Positions 1 through 12,634 of a DNA stretch of 64,000 bases are shown in pieces (the first letter of the stretch is position 1; each line of letters starts with the position of its first letter). The DNA is taken from the NCBI GenBank assembly GCA_029931535.1, contig JAQPZY010001372.1, positions 1,833,501 through 1,897,500 of the forward strand, written 5' to 3'. The notes below the pieces were generated by a model. It was given only the letters and a program-made list of their open reading frames with translations, had not been told where the DNA came from and made no database searches. The translations under genes and the position numbers were made by a program. This stretch comes from Margaritifera margaritifera (lineage: Eukaryota > Mollusca > Bivalvia > Unionida > Margaritiferidae).

Positions 1-470
1 CTTTTTTTTGTAATACGGGTGTAGTACTTATCAATATGCATTCTCTCGCGAAGCTTCGTGATTGTAGGTAGGATAGTATTCATATAGCATAAAAAACTCA
101 TGTGGTCATGAGCTAAACGCAAAACTTAATCAAAGCCAATTAAAGATGAAACATAGGTCACAATGAGCTTCTTGTATTGTAAGCGTGTAGTACTAACAGA
201 GATGAAAATCATCATCTATTTCACGATTCTAGCATGAACAGTACATGAGAAATGAACATCATACAAAAATGTAACCCAGTCAGTGAAGCACAAAATACTG
301 GCCACAGTGACCTGCTTTTGTGATAAGGATATTGTACTCGTCAAGACGCATCTCCTCACCAAGTTCCATGATTCCAGATATATACGGTATGTATAGAGTG
401 TGCCATAAACCTGAGATAAACGCAAAATCTTAACCGGAATGGTCAACTAATGTACATGTATATAAAAGGT
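1..470. repeat. Divergent tandem duplication at window edge
   Basis: The stretches at about 1-150 and 310-450 can be aligned by eye. Both have a T-rich start, a 'gtagtacttatcaa'/'tgtactcgtcaag' block, a 'gcattctctcgcgaagcttc'-like block and an 'aaacgcaaaa' block. Similarity is roughly 65%, so the duplication is old. I recognise no gene; a 76-codon open frame on the - strand inside it looks incidental. Confidence 0.35.
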
Positions 471-654
471 TAGCCACTTAGCTCCCTCCCCAGGATGTTG
501 GTGCTGTGAAACCAACTCTAAACTGTTGCCTAGGACCCAGGAAGAAAGAATGGGTGAGATGCACTAATTATGTTAATATGTAATATATGATTTTATTAAT
601 GCGGACGTCGACATCGACGCCGACACCCATGGTAGTAAAATAGCTCTCCTCTAC

Positions 655-875
655 TTCGTAATACTACTACTAAAACTACTACTACTATTTCTGCTAATAA
701 ATAGATAAATAAATAAAAAAATAAATAAATAAATAACTACTACTACTACTACTGCTACTACTACTACTGCTACTACTACTGCTACTACTACCGCTACTAC
801 TGCTACTAGTACTGCTACTACTACTACTGATACTACTATTACTAAATAAATGAATAAATAAATGAATAAATAAAT

Positions 876-910
<35 letters not shown>

Positions 911-912
911 TC
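655..912. repeat. Compound microsatellite (ACT)n / (AAAT)n / (ATT)n
   Basis: Runs of act/gct triplets are interleaved with aaataaat tetramers and end in (att)n. This is simple-sequence DNA. The serine- and isoleucine-rich reading frame across it is a by-product. Confidence 0.9.
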
Positions 913-1260
913 CACATTTTAGCGGTATGATATTGTGATGCTGACCGTTGGGTAGAAATTCACCAAACATAGTTTAAAGGTGCCCGTCTGGTTACCATCA
1001 GCAATAGGGGTATGCATTTTGTTAAGCCACTCCCTTAGGGTCCCTAGGTGGAGGGGAGCAAAGAGCAAATATGCAAAAAACTGAAATTGCAATTACTCTT
1101 TTGAATATTTTTAACGAAATGTTATACATGCAGTCATAGCGGGAGGACAAATGCTAGATGTAACGGATTTTAGTAACAACTGCTGAGGGTGTTGGGTGGG
1201 TGAAGTGGTCTGTAATAAAAAGCGTGGGAATTTTCCATGGCTAGAAATGGAAGTAACTCT
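913..1260. other. No gene recognised
   Basis: AT-rich sequence with no supported open frame, splice structure or repeat. Confidence 0.5.
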
Positions 1261-1625
1261 GGCTGTTGTTGTTGGTGATGTTGTTGTTGGTGTTATTATT
1301 ATTATTATTATTATTAGCTCAAAATCCAAGATCTTAATGTACGTCACTGGAAACGCTTGTAGAGAGTAAAGATCCAGAGACCAGCCATTGCATGTGGGTA
1401 CAAAAAAAAATCTCCATAGAAAAAAAATATTGATTTAGGTCTATATGTTGCTAGGTAGCTTATGTTTAAAATCGTGATAAAGTTTACAAAGTCTCTAGGC
1501 TTATTTACACCATAAACCGGTTTTGTAATCAAACATAAAAAACCTCTTTCGGGTGTGTAATGAAGTGTGTATAATTCGCAGTCATAACAATGGATTATCG
1601 ATGCAATCAGTGGAGGCAAATGTCA
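1261..1625. repeat. Dispersed repeat family B, copy 1
   Basis: A (tgt)n/(att)n run at 1261-1317 is followed by sequence matching 17640-17990, 19090-19430, 48240-48480 and 62830-63090. Shared anchors are a 'tacgtcactggaaacgc' block, 'gaccagccattgcatgtggg' with 'gtaca' after it, and 'cataacaatggattatcgat'. At the better-preserved copies the microsatellite and the unique part follow a LINE 3' tail, so this may be LINE 3' UTR. Coding capacity is not visible. Confidence 0.55.
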
Positions 1626-2114
1626 AGCAATATAATCTTTATTCTACTTAGGTCACATTATGATTGATGAGCAATACAAAATAATATATAGTTAATATAT
1701 GAACATGCATGCACCAAGATAAATAAATTACCGTCCTCGTATACAGGGGACAGATTATGATAATTCAAATCTGTTGAAAAAAAAAAGTTTTCGGTGCACA
1801 AAGAATATAGAGTAACTATAATTGTTAGGTTGTTAAGGGTCTCCTTTTTATATCTTGGTCTTATTTCTCCTAACATCCACGTGTCTGTGATTATCCCTGT
1901 GTCCAAAATCAAATAAAAAAGTGAGATATATAACTGCATACATTTAAATACATTCACTACCTTTTAGGTATTCATTACAATAGAAACATTTCAATTCAAT
2001 ATCTTTTTATTTTAAGTAAACATTTCACTGTTTTACATAAAGATGCCCCCCTCCCCCCCCGCCAAAAAAAAAAAAATACAAGAAGTATTCTTTCGTATAT
2101 ACAAGGGGTATTTA
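1626..2114. other. No gene recognised
   Basis: AT-rich sequence with poly-A and poly-C runs at 2041-2080. Nothing coding is supported. Confidence 0.5.
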
Positions 2115-3045
2115 ATAAGTTCTGAATATTAGTGTGCTGTACAACAAAGTGTTTATTAGTGAATAGTACGTCAGTGTATCCCCTCAAAGTACTCCCCATG
2201 CACTTCTACACACTTTCGCAGTCTGATTATCAACTTATTAAATGTCATTTTGTATTCTCGTTTTGTTATGTTGTTCATACACTGGAAAACTGCACTTCCA
2301 ACAGTATGGCGGGCTTTCAAATCGTCTGCCCCTCAGACAATCTTTGATAACGGGATTCAGCCACAAATCATTTGGAGCTAAATCAGGGCTGTATGGAGGT
2401 TGTGGCAAAGTTTTAATGCTGTGCTCCTCATCGATATATGTTAGGTGTGCAACTTTTGGCAACCCTTTGGAGACAAAAAAGTATCCAGTGACACCAGCAG
2501 AGTCGGGAACAGACACCTGGACGACCGGGCCTTTTGCATCGAAAAATAATGCGTAGCAAACTATCTTGACAGTTCGACTACTTCGAGCGATTTGTGGTCT
2601 CTGTTCGTTTTCTCCGATCCAAACATTATGTTTTTCTCTTGAGTGGGTTCAGAAGAGTAAATCTGTGTTTCATCACCTGTGATAATCTCATTCAACCATC
2701 TCTGGTCACTCTTTTCATTTTTGGCGAGTAGCTGTTTGGCGATTTCAGCTGGAGTCTGTTTTGATCATCCGTCAACAAATGATGGACCCGTCTTGCACAA
2801 ACCTTTCTGAGCTTCAAATATGCTTCAATGTATTTAAAAACAGCTGACGAATTAATGCCTGTGATAATAGAAATATCTTCCACGGTGTATCGAGCATCTT
2901 CATCAATTGATCCTTCACATCAGCCACTTCTCGCTGGCTCACCAATCGCAGACAACGATCTTCCAGAACGTGGGTCATCTTCTATGGATTCGCGACTATC
3001 CCACCTCAAAATTGTAGGATACGACAGAGAATTACATTAAGTTTT
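2115..3045 (-). pseudogene. mariner-type transposase pseudogene, internally deleted
   Basis: Read on the - strand, this is a decayed Tc1/mariner-superfamily transposase, a cut-and-paste DNA transposase. In order I see a 'DDPRSGR' linker near 2965, a helix-turn-helix region containing 'EDISIITGINSSAV' and 'LRKVCARRVHHLLT' (about 2885-2765), the first catalytic-Asp block 'ITGDET' near 2680, and the third catalytic block 'PPYSPDLAPND' near 2390. Mariners use a D,D34D triad. The block with the second Asp (HDNA-type) is missing: 'LPKVAHLTYI' runs straight into the 'TLPQPPYSP' block. Several stops and frameshifts separate the pieces. Inverted terminal repeats were not resolved; the 'aaggggtatttaataagtt' region near 2102 may be one end. 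It should be inactive. Confidence 0.82.
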
Positions 3046-3159
3046 TAAGCTTATTCCTCCATAATTTTTACATTCGATTACATCATTATTTTTTGTAAAT
3101 AGTTTTTAACATAGATAAGATCCATTGTTCAGGGAATATACAAATTTTGGAGTATCTTA

Positions 3160-3690
3160 TTACACAGTTTTACGATAGGAAGAGTCAGCACCATTGAGCC
3201 ATTTCATAGAAATCCAATTTTTATCATATTTATTCCAGATTGTTTATTATTTTTAAGTAGCTTTATGTATTCTTTATTTTTTTTTTACATGTAACAAGAT
3301 ACTCTAAGATCGTTTTTCTCATTTTGTTCTTCAAGTTTTCTTAAGTCTAAATTTTATATATCTTCTTTATATAAATTTTGTGAAAATAAGTAGTCTTCCA
3401 TACAGACTGAATTTATTTTCTCTGAGTCTGAAGTGTTTAGTTTATTTAATATATTCCAAAGTTTTGGGGAATTTTGTTTTTGTAAATCATTTAGCTGGTT
3501 AACAATGCCCTGGATAAATTGTTTTCGTTTGGTTTTTAGAGTATATGTGGATTCTCTTCTTAATTTATGAAAGTTAGTTCTTATGTTTATGTTATCTGGG
3601 TTTTTGACAAGATTTTTTCATATAAATTGATTTCTCTTCTCATATTAGCGCCATCAGAATCGAACCATTGTTTTCTTATGTCTTATTCAG
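3160..3690 (-). pseudogene. LINE ORF2 fragment (endonuclease-RT linker)
   Basis: On the - strand, 3609 to 3355 is one open frame of about 85 codons without a start Met. It is lysine- and asparagine-rich and contains 'FIQGIVNQLNDLQKQ' and 'PKLWNILNKLNTSD'. A 'QWFDSD' block just upstream (about 3680-3610) is frameshifted from it. Order and wording match the region between the endonuclease and the reverse transcriptase in CR1/Jockey-like LINE ORF2 proteins. Neither enzyme domain is present, so this is a truncated dead copy. Confidence 0.6.
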
Positions 3691-3923
3691 ATTTTAAGAA
3701 TCTTTTAAATTGTACAGCTTTGCTACTGCCAAAATAATAATGTTATTGAGTTGTTCAGTTAAACTATTAAGACCTGAACTGCTGTCCAAATTTGTACCAA
3801 AAATTGTATTAAAATCGTTGTTTATTCATCTTGAAGGGCTTCAGTGTACAGACTCCTACTGTTGCTGTTCCAAATACATTTTCCATTTGAATTACGAGTG
3901 TTCGTATTCTCCCCATCTCTAGG

Positions 3924-4065
3924 CAGTGGCGTAACTACCGCTCCCGCAGCCCCAGCAATGCGGGGGAGGGGGACGCAAAGAGGGGGCCCAAAATCCCGCT
4001 TTACAATAAGTTGATGGGGCCCACTCTAAATATTTGCCGGGGGGGGGGGGGGCACAATTTGAAGT
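3924..4065 (+). mobile_element. Possible hAT-like element end, GC-rich
   Basis: The stretch starts 'cagtggcgtaactaccgc' and is followed by unusually G-rich DNA (aatgcgggggaggggg, then a run of 13 g at about 4038-4051) in an AT-rich setting. 'CAGTGGCG'-type ends are typical of hAT transposons and their non-autonomous derivatives. The other end and a target duplication were not found, so this is only a candidate. Confidence 0.3.
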
Positions 4066-5440
4066 TAAGTCTCTGTCTCTTGGAGTTATATTGGTTACAT
4101 TACTTATTTACAGCTAAGTTCTGCCTATATCATTGAATGATCAGAATGTTCATAAGGTGGGAAAACATTGCAAAATGTCACATCATAAAAGATATTGTCA
4201 ATAAAAGCCAATTAATCAACACAAATCCTCGATACACCGTCCATTTAATATTTTGATACTCCAAATATTATATCAATATTATATCATGATAAATATGAAA
4301 GTCGTTCTTATCTGTTTTAATCCGATATACAAAATAAAATTTTCTTTCTATTTCAAGAATGTATTCTTGTAAGTGTTTGGTAATAGACTATGATATTTCA
4401 TCAGATCTACTATTACGAGTTTTGGTGAACAATAAATGTTCATCCAATTTAATATAATCCAGGTCCGTTAATTTTTTCTGCAAGATCAGCTAAATCTAAT
4501 TGACTGATAAAGTTCACTTTAGGAAACATGAACTTGCTTCTTAATCCAAGTACATTAATAAAATCTATGTTTCATATGTATTCCTAGACCACCATACGTT
4601 TGTGGATTGAAAGTAATAAACTATTCATAATATTTGTTATTATATTTGTATCAATACTAACATGACTTATTCGTGACTGTAGATTTCCCTGTTGACTTCC
4701 CTAAGAGTCAGAATTCTAGTTGTCTATTGTTTCTACTCCTTTGTCTGAATCATGTACTTTCAATGCTGCAAGTCGGGTTGCATGGACGAAAGGTATGTCT
4801 GGCGGTGCGACACGAACTTTGAGTGACTCTGTGTCAGATTGTTTCAGGTAAAAATTGTAATTTGAATGTTCAGATCACGCAGTGTATTCACAGAGCCAGA
4901 CCTTTTTGACTCTGTTGATTCCATCATCTTCTATATGAACAAAATTGTTCTTCGTGTTTGACGATGAAGAAACTTGTTGTGTATTACTTGATGGCATCGG
5001 GCTTAGGGTTGCCTAAGGATAAATGTATAGTAACCCTGTGCTGGAATATAGTAGTCGAAGTTGTTGTTGTTGTTGTTGTTGTAGGGTTTAAGGGCACGAC
5101 AGCACAATACAAGCTATGGTGCCGATCAAAAAGTTCTAAAATTGCAAATATGAAGAATTGTAAAAATACTATAGGAAAATATAGCCTACTAAAAAACAAA
5201 CATCAATATGAAGCACTCAATGATAAAAGTTAAAAGGCAAAGATGTTAAAATTCTGCAAAAGTTATATAAAAATAAAACATAATAGTAAAACACGTAAAA
5301 TTCCTTAAAGATATGCTTGCTAGAAAATAAGTATTATGTATGCATGTATAGAGTTTAACGTTTGTAGGTCGATAGAAGGGACCTGAAGTATGAGTGGAAC
5401 TACAGACTGTGAATAATACGCACAGAAAGGCGCATTTGTA
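4066..5440. other. No gene recognised
   Basis: AT-rich sequence apart from a (gtt)n run at about 5058-5083. The short open frames at 4958-5233 cross that run and show no family features. Confidence 0.5.
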
Positions 5441-5460
5441 GATTGTTTAGTCGGGCAAGC

Positions 5461-6160
5461 ATTCGCTACATCAAAGAGTTGGACAAACATTCACTACATC
5501 AAAGAGTTGGACAATCATTCGCTACATCAAAGAGTTGGACAATCATTCGCTACATCAAAGAGTTGGACAATCATTCGCTACATCAAAGAGTTGGACAATC
5601 ATTCGCTACATCAAAGAGTTGGACAATCATTCACTACATGAAAGAGTTGGACAATCATTCGCTACATCAAAGAGTTGGACAATCATTCACAACATCAAAG
5701 AGTTGGACAATCATTCACTACATGAATGAGTTGGACAATCATTCGCTACATCAAAGAGTTGGACAATTATTCACTACATGAAAGAGTTGGACAATCATTC
5801 ACTACATCAAAGAGTTGGACAATCATTCGCTACATCAAAGAGTTGGACAATCATTCAGTACATGAATGAGTTTGACAATCATTCGCTACATCAAAGAGTT
5901 GGACAATCATTCACTACATCAAAGAGTTGGACAAACATTCACTACATCAAAGAGTTGGACAATCATTCGCTACATGAAAGAGTTGGACAATCATTCGCTA
6001 CATCAAAGAGTTGGACAATCATTCGCTACATCAAAGAGTTGGACAATCGTTCGCTACATCAAAGAGTTGGACAATCATTCACTACATCAAAGAGTTGGAC
6101 AATCATTCGCTACATCAAAGAGTTATACAATCATTCGCTACATCAAAGAGTTGGACAAGC
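5461..6160 (+). repeat. 28-bp minisatellite, about 25 copies
   Basis: The unit 'attcgctacatcaaagagtt' plus 'ggacaatc' (28 bp) repeats head to tail about 25 times with point variants only (g/a in the 'cgcta' block, c/g in 'catcaaag'). Since 28 is not a multiple of 3, translation cycles through all three frames and gives an 84-bp, 28-residue super-period with overlapping long open frames. There are no spacers, so this is not CRISPR-like. A protein-coding role is unsupported. Confidence 0.95.
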
Positions 6161-6988
6161 AATATGGTAAGCTGTTGTTAGTATAATATGATTATACCTG
6201 AGTGTGACCATTTTGTACTGAGGACTATGGGTCCTGTTCTAGAGAATTAGTGACGATTCAGCCTTATTTTGTGTCTATTAAGGGATTTCTTACCCATTGA
6301 TTTCACAGTACATTATGTGAAGGTCACATTTTTACATGGAGGTAGTCTTAGCTGTTAGTATGAATTTTTTTTTACGCTACGATTTTAACAACTACTATTC
6401 GTCCTTGACAGCTGGCACCCACAACCTACTATGCCATTCGCAATTATTATGATGACTCATACAGAAGTAAGAGAGCTATTACACAAAAAGAAAATGTTGA
6501 GAGTAAGATGTATTGGTGACTTAAATTATCCATGAAACAAGTACGCATGCAGTGAAGCGTTGGATCCTTCTCGTTATAAAGTACTGATCAAATATCTCAA
6601 CTTGATTTGACTCATATGAAAAACCATAACTAGTGAACTTTTTATTGGTCTCCATTGCAAATCACTATGCTTCTATTACATATCTGATGCACAAACACAC
6701 ACATAAGGCCTTGAAGAAGGGGTAAATACAGTCAATATATATTCTGTCTTCATGTGATGTTTATATGCGTACAGTTTGGTCAATATGTTTTAAAACAATC
6801 TCTGCAATTTCAAATCTCTTTATCGGACACCATCCCAGAGACCTTGGGAAAGGAACGAAAACTAATAAACATGGTAACCAGACAGACCAAAGCAAAATAA
6901 AACATTATGCATTCTTATTTTTACCTTTTATCAAGTATGCTGGTGAAAGTATAAATGTGCACATCACGATTATCAGTAGTCCAAGATA
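6161..6988. other. No gene recognised
   Basis: Unique AT-rich sequence without supported coding potential. Confidence 0.45.

Positions 6989-7071
<83 letters not shown>
6989..7071. repeat. (AT)n microsatellite
   Basis: About 40 uninterrupted ta dinucleotides. Confidence 0.97.
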
Positions 7072-7072
<1 letters not shown>

Positions 7073-7099
7073 CTAAGCATAGGGCTGGCAGCGTCAGTA

Positions 7100-7705
7100 T
7101 CAACATTAAGTTTTGTCTGTACCTAGGTTTCTCTGACACTATTGTGTGTACATTCATAAAGGTGTGACGGGTATATTCATCTTTCGGATAGTGCTTAACA
7201 CATTGAAAAGTAATTCACAGTGATCTACATTTTAGCTCTCTTGATTACGTCCAGTTTTCGCATTTAGCTCTGTGTTTCTAACACTGTTGCATGTACAACC
7301 TTGACTTTTGATGGGTGCATTCACATTGAAGGTATACTCACTATAAGAAAAAGAAAGTAACAGTGACTTACTTTTTACTCTCCCCTAATTACGTTAACTG
7401 TTTGCATTTAACTCTGTTTTTATGGCACCGTTATACGTACAGTTTAATGACTGTAATATTACCCATGGCCTAATTTTCACCCTCTAGTGTTGAGTTAAAT
7501 TGGTGCATTTAGCTCTACGTTTCTCTGTCGCTGTGTTCTATGTACAGTCTTCAAACTGGATGAGTGTCTTCATTTTGACGGGTACTACTCCTCACAGGCA
7601 AAAGTAGGGCCTACTTTTCGTGCTCAAGTGATCACAAGAAGCTCGTGCAATAAGCTCCGTTTTGCTGACACTGTTGTATTTACAGTCTTTTACAGTTACT
7701 TCTAC
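7100..7705. repeat. Ancient tandem repeat, about 5 divergent units of 120-150 bp
   Basis: A recurring block resembling 'gtttctctgacactattg' followed by 'gtacagtctt' appears near 7126, 7273, 7408, 7524 and 7658. Between occurrences, 'gcatttagctctg' and 'gggtgcattcac'-like blocks recur in the same order. Divergence is high, so the array is old and no longer homogenising, unlike the young arrays elsewhere in the window. Confidence 0.55.
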
Positions 7706-9060
7706 TGCTTTGACACTTAACATGACGATTGGAGAAAAAGTTCACATCACTTGTCACCAGGAACATGTTGGCTCTGGCGTGTATCCACCGGAAACAACGG
7801 CGGATTATCTCTCATTGCGAAGCTGACTGGTGCCAATATATCCCACTCCTGTTAAGATTGTTCTGGAGGTCTTGAGCAATGCCTCGGCGTGATGTAATAG
7901 TTTTCCAAACAACTTACCATCATTCATCTATACCAGCTAGATACTATGGTATATACCATCTCCATTGATTTAATGATTTCTTGTTGATTTCTTGCTGATT
8001 GCTTCCTATTCTTTACAACGCCTGTTATCAGGATGTTGCACTTGAATTATAAAAAGAAGTGAAACCTAGAGAAGGTATCCATCTTGGTATTGTATAGTCT
8101 TTCAATATCCTCGTGATACACTGTTGCTCCAAACCTGTTCCGCATTCGTAGACTCGGCATTGAATAGCTTTCAGCTTGCTTAGATGGTCTTCAAATGCTA
8201 CATTGACATTTGAAAATGATGCTTGAGGAACTGTGGCATTGCTCGTCATCAAACAGTTTATTAATTAAACCTATTACCTATTACAAAAGCTGACATCCTG
8301 ACAACACTTACTAAATCGTAACATGAAAAGGAGTATACATATTCTCTGTAAACCTTCTTCAGTAGCATTCTGGGTAATATTCAAGACATCAATGTATTTC
8401 GATCTGACACCAAATTGGTTCAGCTAAACGACGGCAAACTTTGCTTTTTATACAATCAAATGCTTCTTTGACCTAATAACTATTTCAGCATCTTCGTTGG
8501 AATATAAAATTCTACTTTTGAGTTTTTTGACTAGATGAAGATGTATTCCTCCTCTCAACAATACGTTACATTTTCTGTTTGATCGAACAGAGATCCATTT
8601 GTTGGAACCTCGCGACTACTTCTTTGTATACAAGGAAGATTCTATTATACAAGAAGTATCAATATTCTTCAGTGCATACTCTACGGTGTTTAATATCGAA
8701 AAAATGCGCAGTAATATTACAGGAAATTCTAGGAAATATTTCGCACAATAAAAGTTAATTTACTCAATTGAAAAATAGGTTTAGTCTCTGAACAAGTTTC
8801 ATTGGTTAAAATGCCGAACGCATAGGTGCAAACATGTCCATCAGCTTCTAGAGCGATGCATTTGTATAAGGCGATGTGGACTAAGGTCACAATGTCAGTA
8901 CAAAACTTTCTTGTGTGTCCAAATCATAATAAATCATATGTTAATTAAAGTGTCTTCAAAGATGTACTCAGAGTAAAGTTCTTGTCACTGGTTAATAAAT
9001 ATTTTTTTGAGAGGCGGAAGTGTAAACAAAACAACGTGCCATGGGTCAGATATTTCACTT
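7706..9060. other. No gene recognised
   Basis: Unique sequence, locally less AT-rich (7740-7900). A 74-codon open frame on the - strand at 8028-8252 has no recognisable motif. No splice-supported exon is seen. Confidence 0.4.
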
Positions 9061-9125
9061 CAGTGCCAGATTACTCACTGTGCACTATCGCCAAAATACA
9101 CACAGACAATCACAGCATAGTTGAG
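9061..9125. repeat. Short dispersed repeat, matches 10835-10890
   Basis: 'attactcactgtgcactat' plus 'cgccaaaat' here matches 'gttactcactgtgcactgtc' plus 'gccaaaatg' near 10842. Each is followed by 'cagacaatcaca'. The two are in the same orientation about 1.8 kb apart. Confidence 0.5.
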
Positions 9126-10240
9126 GTACTATATACCAGTGTTGTAGTATGAACTAGTATTGGTGACTTTTATCGAGTACATTGGACATGTCTTAATGAG
9201 ACCTTGGCATCACCACCTGACGACTGGAGAGCATCCAACTAATCCAACTCATCCGCCTTGTTCCAAATACAAGGCCAGACCTGAAAAGAAATAACATATG
9301 TTTGTTTGTTGGTTTGTTTTCATCTAATCTCATTAATCAGTAAGATGTAGGTAAAGGAAGCGAAAAGGTGCTAGATCTGTACATGTATTAAAGTGACTAT
9401 TCATCCCCAAAATATATGAGGTTTCCAGAAGTATGTTTATTAGAGTATGTTTAGCCATTTACAGGCTAAATAGCTAACAAGGTACACTAGTTATCATAAA
9501 GTTTAAGGCAATGTGGGGACGGTGAGGTTTGATCATATGGGCAATAATTAGTACATAACAATATTCAGGGAGGTTGAGTGGCAAAGTACTAAATTAAAAG
9601 ATATCACCATAAATAAGCTAATTAATGATGGAAATAACATTTTTGGATATTCCAAGTGCATACAGCAAATTATGTGCCCGACAGATCAACTATATGTACA
9701 ATTAGACCCTATATCATGAACTAAATGTGAAATTCTGATCCCCAGAATTCTAAACAATGATGGACATTTGCTCATGTGGACATGTATCATGAATATATTA
9801 AGATCAATTGTACAATGGCAATTCAAATGCTCTGTTGGAATACTTCTGGTGTATTTTTAAGAGTGTCTGTTAACAATTGTAAACAGAACGGTTCATTAGA
9901 ATGTGACACTCTGTCAATCAATGTCTCAACCAAAATTAACAATAACAGTCAATGCATTTTGTGTTAGACTTACTTCATTTTGCTGTTTTCCTACATCCAA
10001 CTTAATAAAACCAGGGGAAAGTACATTTTATCCCTTTGACCTATATTTCTTTTCACAATTTTACTTCTCTGACAGTTTAAAATGGCTTAGTAGACAGACT
10101 GAGTAGACAGTACTATAGAGTCCTCATCTCCATCCTCTCATTAAGTACCATGTAGCTAGGTTTCTAAACAATTATTATCAGCCATATAAAAAGATAGGTA
10201 TTACTTATATGTCACATAATAAGTACATAAATTAACTGCT
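9126..10240. other. No gene recognised
   Basis: Unique AT-rich DNA. Two short overlapping open frames on the + strand at 9776-10106 lack any family signature. Confidence 0.45.
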
Positions 10241-10515
10241 CGGACCCTAACTAAATAGTGTAAATAACCTGCAGTCACAATATCAATATCAATCAGAAAG
10301 ATGTATTTTTTGTGTTATGAATAATGACCTTTTTCTGACTTTTAACGATATTCTCGCTGACAGAATTTAAAAATAAATTGGACCCATACTAAATAGTGTA
10401 AATAACTTGCAGTCACAATATCAGCTAGAAAGATGTCTTCGCGTGTTTTGAATAAAGGCCACATTCCGACTTTATAAGATATTTTCTCTGACAGAATATG
10501 AAATATTTACACAAT
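10241..10515. repeat. Tandem duplication of about 140 bp
   Basis: Copies start at about 10241 and 10381. Shared anchors are 'actaaatagtgtaaataac', 'gcagtcacaatatca', 'agaaagatgt' and 'ctgacagaat'. The copies are diverged but clearly collinear. Confidence 0.75.
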
Positions 10516-11724
10516 TTGGACTTTTATATGGTGTAGTAATACATACATGATGATAATGATGAGCATCAACCCAACGGAGAATATAAATGTGCATATTTTT
10601 TTCCAAAATGTTTAAATTTGTAATATTACAAAATTTTTAATTAAACTTTTAAGGAAAAATTTAAATTTATAAAATTTTTAATCGATAGTTCTATTTTCAA
10701 AGTCATTATATATAAAATGTCAAACTTTCATGTCGCTAACTCTAATAATAAACACACATGCCATTCCAAAATAAAGTTTTAAGGTTAACACACTGACAAT
10801 ACTGGCAGATTTCCCTTCCGAGCAAGCATCAATTGCTCGTTACTCACTGTGCACTGTCGCCAAAATGCAGACAATCACACCATAATGCTCATATTCTAAA
10901 GAATAAGAGATTTCCTTTAACTCAATGCCAAGAATACCTAAATCAAAGCCAAGGATCACCACAAAAAAAAAAAAAAAAAAGAGGAAAAATACTCTAAAAA
11001 TAGATTGGGACTACATTCAAGGGTACTGACCTGGAAGTAATAATTGTGACCTGAATCCATGTACGGCGGATGATGCAAATACAAACTATATCCAGTGTGT
11101 ACCTTTAGATTGACCAATCAAATTTCAATTTACAGATTTCATCCATTATTGTAGCAGAGACAGTATTAGACTCAGTTTGTAGGTAGACCTGTCTGTGTAA
11201 GAGGTCAAAAAACGTCACTTAGTATAAAGCGGTATTGCATATGCTTCTTAGAGTTATATAATTTCATTTAATTATTCTGAAATATTAATCTATTTTTATG
11301 AGCAACCAGTCTCGGCGTATTTTGATTTAATTTAAGCACTACAGTCTATTTAGCGTGTAAACTGCGTGGCGATCACAGGGTATTGACGTTAGATAGTGCC
11401 CACATATCCTTTCCTAGACCGTGACCTCTATGTAATAAAGACAAGGACAGTCGACATCTTTGCTTTTCTACGGTAGTCATACTGGCAGATAATTATCCTA
11501 TACAGAGTGTTGCTTTCGTATTTTGTCTGGTTTGAATGCAACGAGTAATCGTCATGTTAAAAGCTCATTCCACACATTAAACAATTTCTTCGCCTTTCAT
11601 TGGAAACTTGTTAACTGCCGACCTGAAATTGATGCGTGCTTGAGAATAGAGAAAGAGGAACGAAAATATACAACAGGTGAAGGTTTAGTAGCATTGTAAA
11701 AGACCCCCCCCCCCCAACAGCTTA
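10516..11724. other. No gene recognised
   Basis: AT-rich DNA with poly-A at 10963-10980 and poly-C at about 11704-11716. No exon or repeat is recognised beyond the short dispersed match near 10842. Confidence 0.45.
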
Positions 11725-12060
11725 CTGGAAATAATATATGATTTAGACCATTGCGAGCAGGGGATTCCATTCAGTGCAAAACGGGGGGTTAAACTCCAGT
11801 AGTATTTTGTTTCCTTTTTTCTGTTTTAAGGCAAAGTATTATTTTAAGGGTGGCATTTTGCAATGAAAGCTCCCGTGGTTACAATTTAATATGGCAGCTT
11901 ACATACCCAGGAAAGGTCAAAAGATCAAATCCAAATGTGCGCTCACATAACACATACAGCATGGAGACATAACCATACAGTGATACATCCATATTTAAAA
12001 AATATCAAAGATATTACAACAGTACTGAATTAAAATCCATATAAATAATATTACGTACAA

Positions 12061-12063
<3 letters not shown>

Positions 12064-12129
<66 letters not shown>
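12064..12129. repeat. (AT)n microsatellite
   Basis: About 32 at/ta dinucleotides. The paralogous position near 45355 has only a short 'acacatataac' tract, so this one grew after the duplication or shrank there. Confidence 0.95.
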
Positions 12130-12136
<7 letters not shown>

Positions 12137-12634
12137 TGTATCAGACATACGGACGGTTAGACGGAAGGACGTGGAACTTATCATAAGGAATAATCAATAA
12201 ATATTTGTGTTAATATGGGATAGGTTTGATATTCGGCAAATTGGAGATTATTTGGCAAGCTCAGAGGCCCACGGGTGCGTTTGGGTTATTAAGTTAAACA
12301 ACATGAAACGATCTTAAATCCGTTGCCTATCCCGTGCGTAGTACTTAACTACGGTGTCTAAGCACATGTTTTTATATATACACAAACAAACAATATTAGT
12401 AGTCCAGATCTACGTCTTTAGTGCATTCAGTACTAGTAAATTCAAACAAGCTTTTCAATACAATAAGTTTAAAGTCTTTCAAAGTTCTTGTTGTACTCCC
12501 ACACATACATATTTAGATGACAATATCCAAATTGATCTGTATATCACCTTGTGTTTTGGCCACGTGCCAGAAAAGCTAAGACTACTGCTTTTGACATGTA
12601 GAACTCTATTACATTATGTTATTGTAACAGGATG

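Noticed and set aside
5461..6160. CRISPR-like array
   Set aside because: Units follow head to tail without spacers, in a eukaryotic context. The same applies to the 32-, 33-, 43- and 61-bp arrays.
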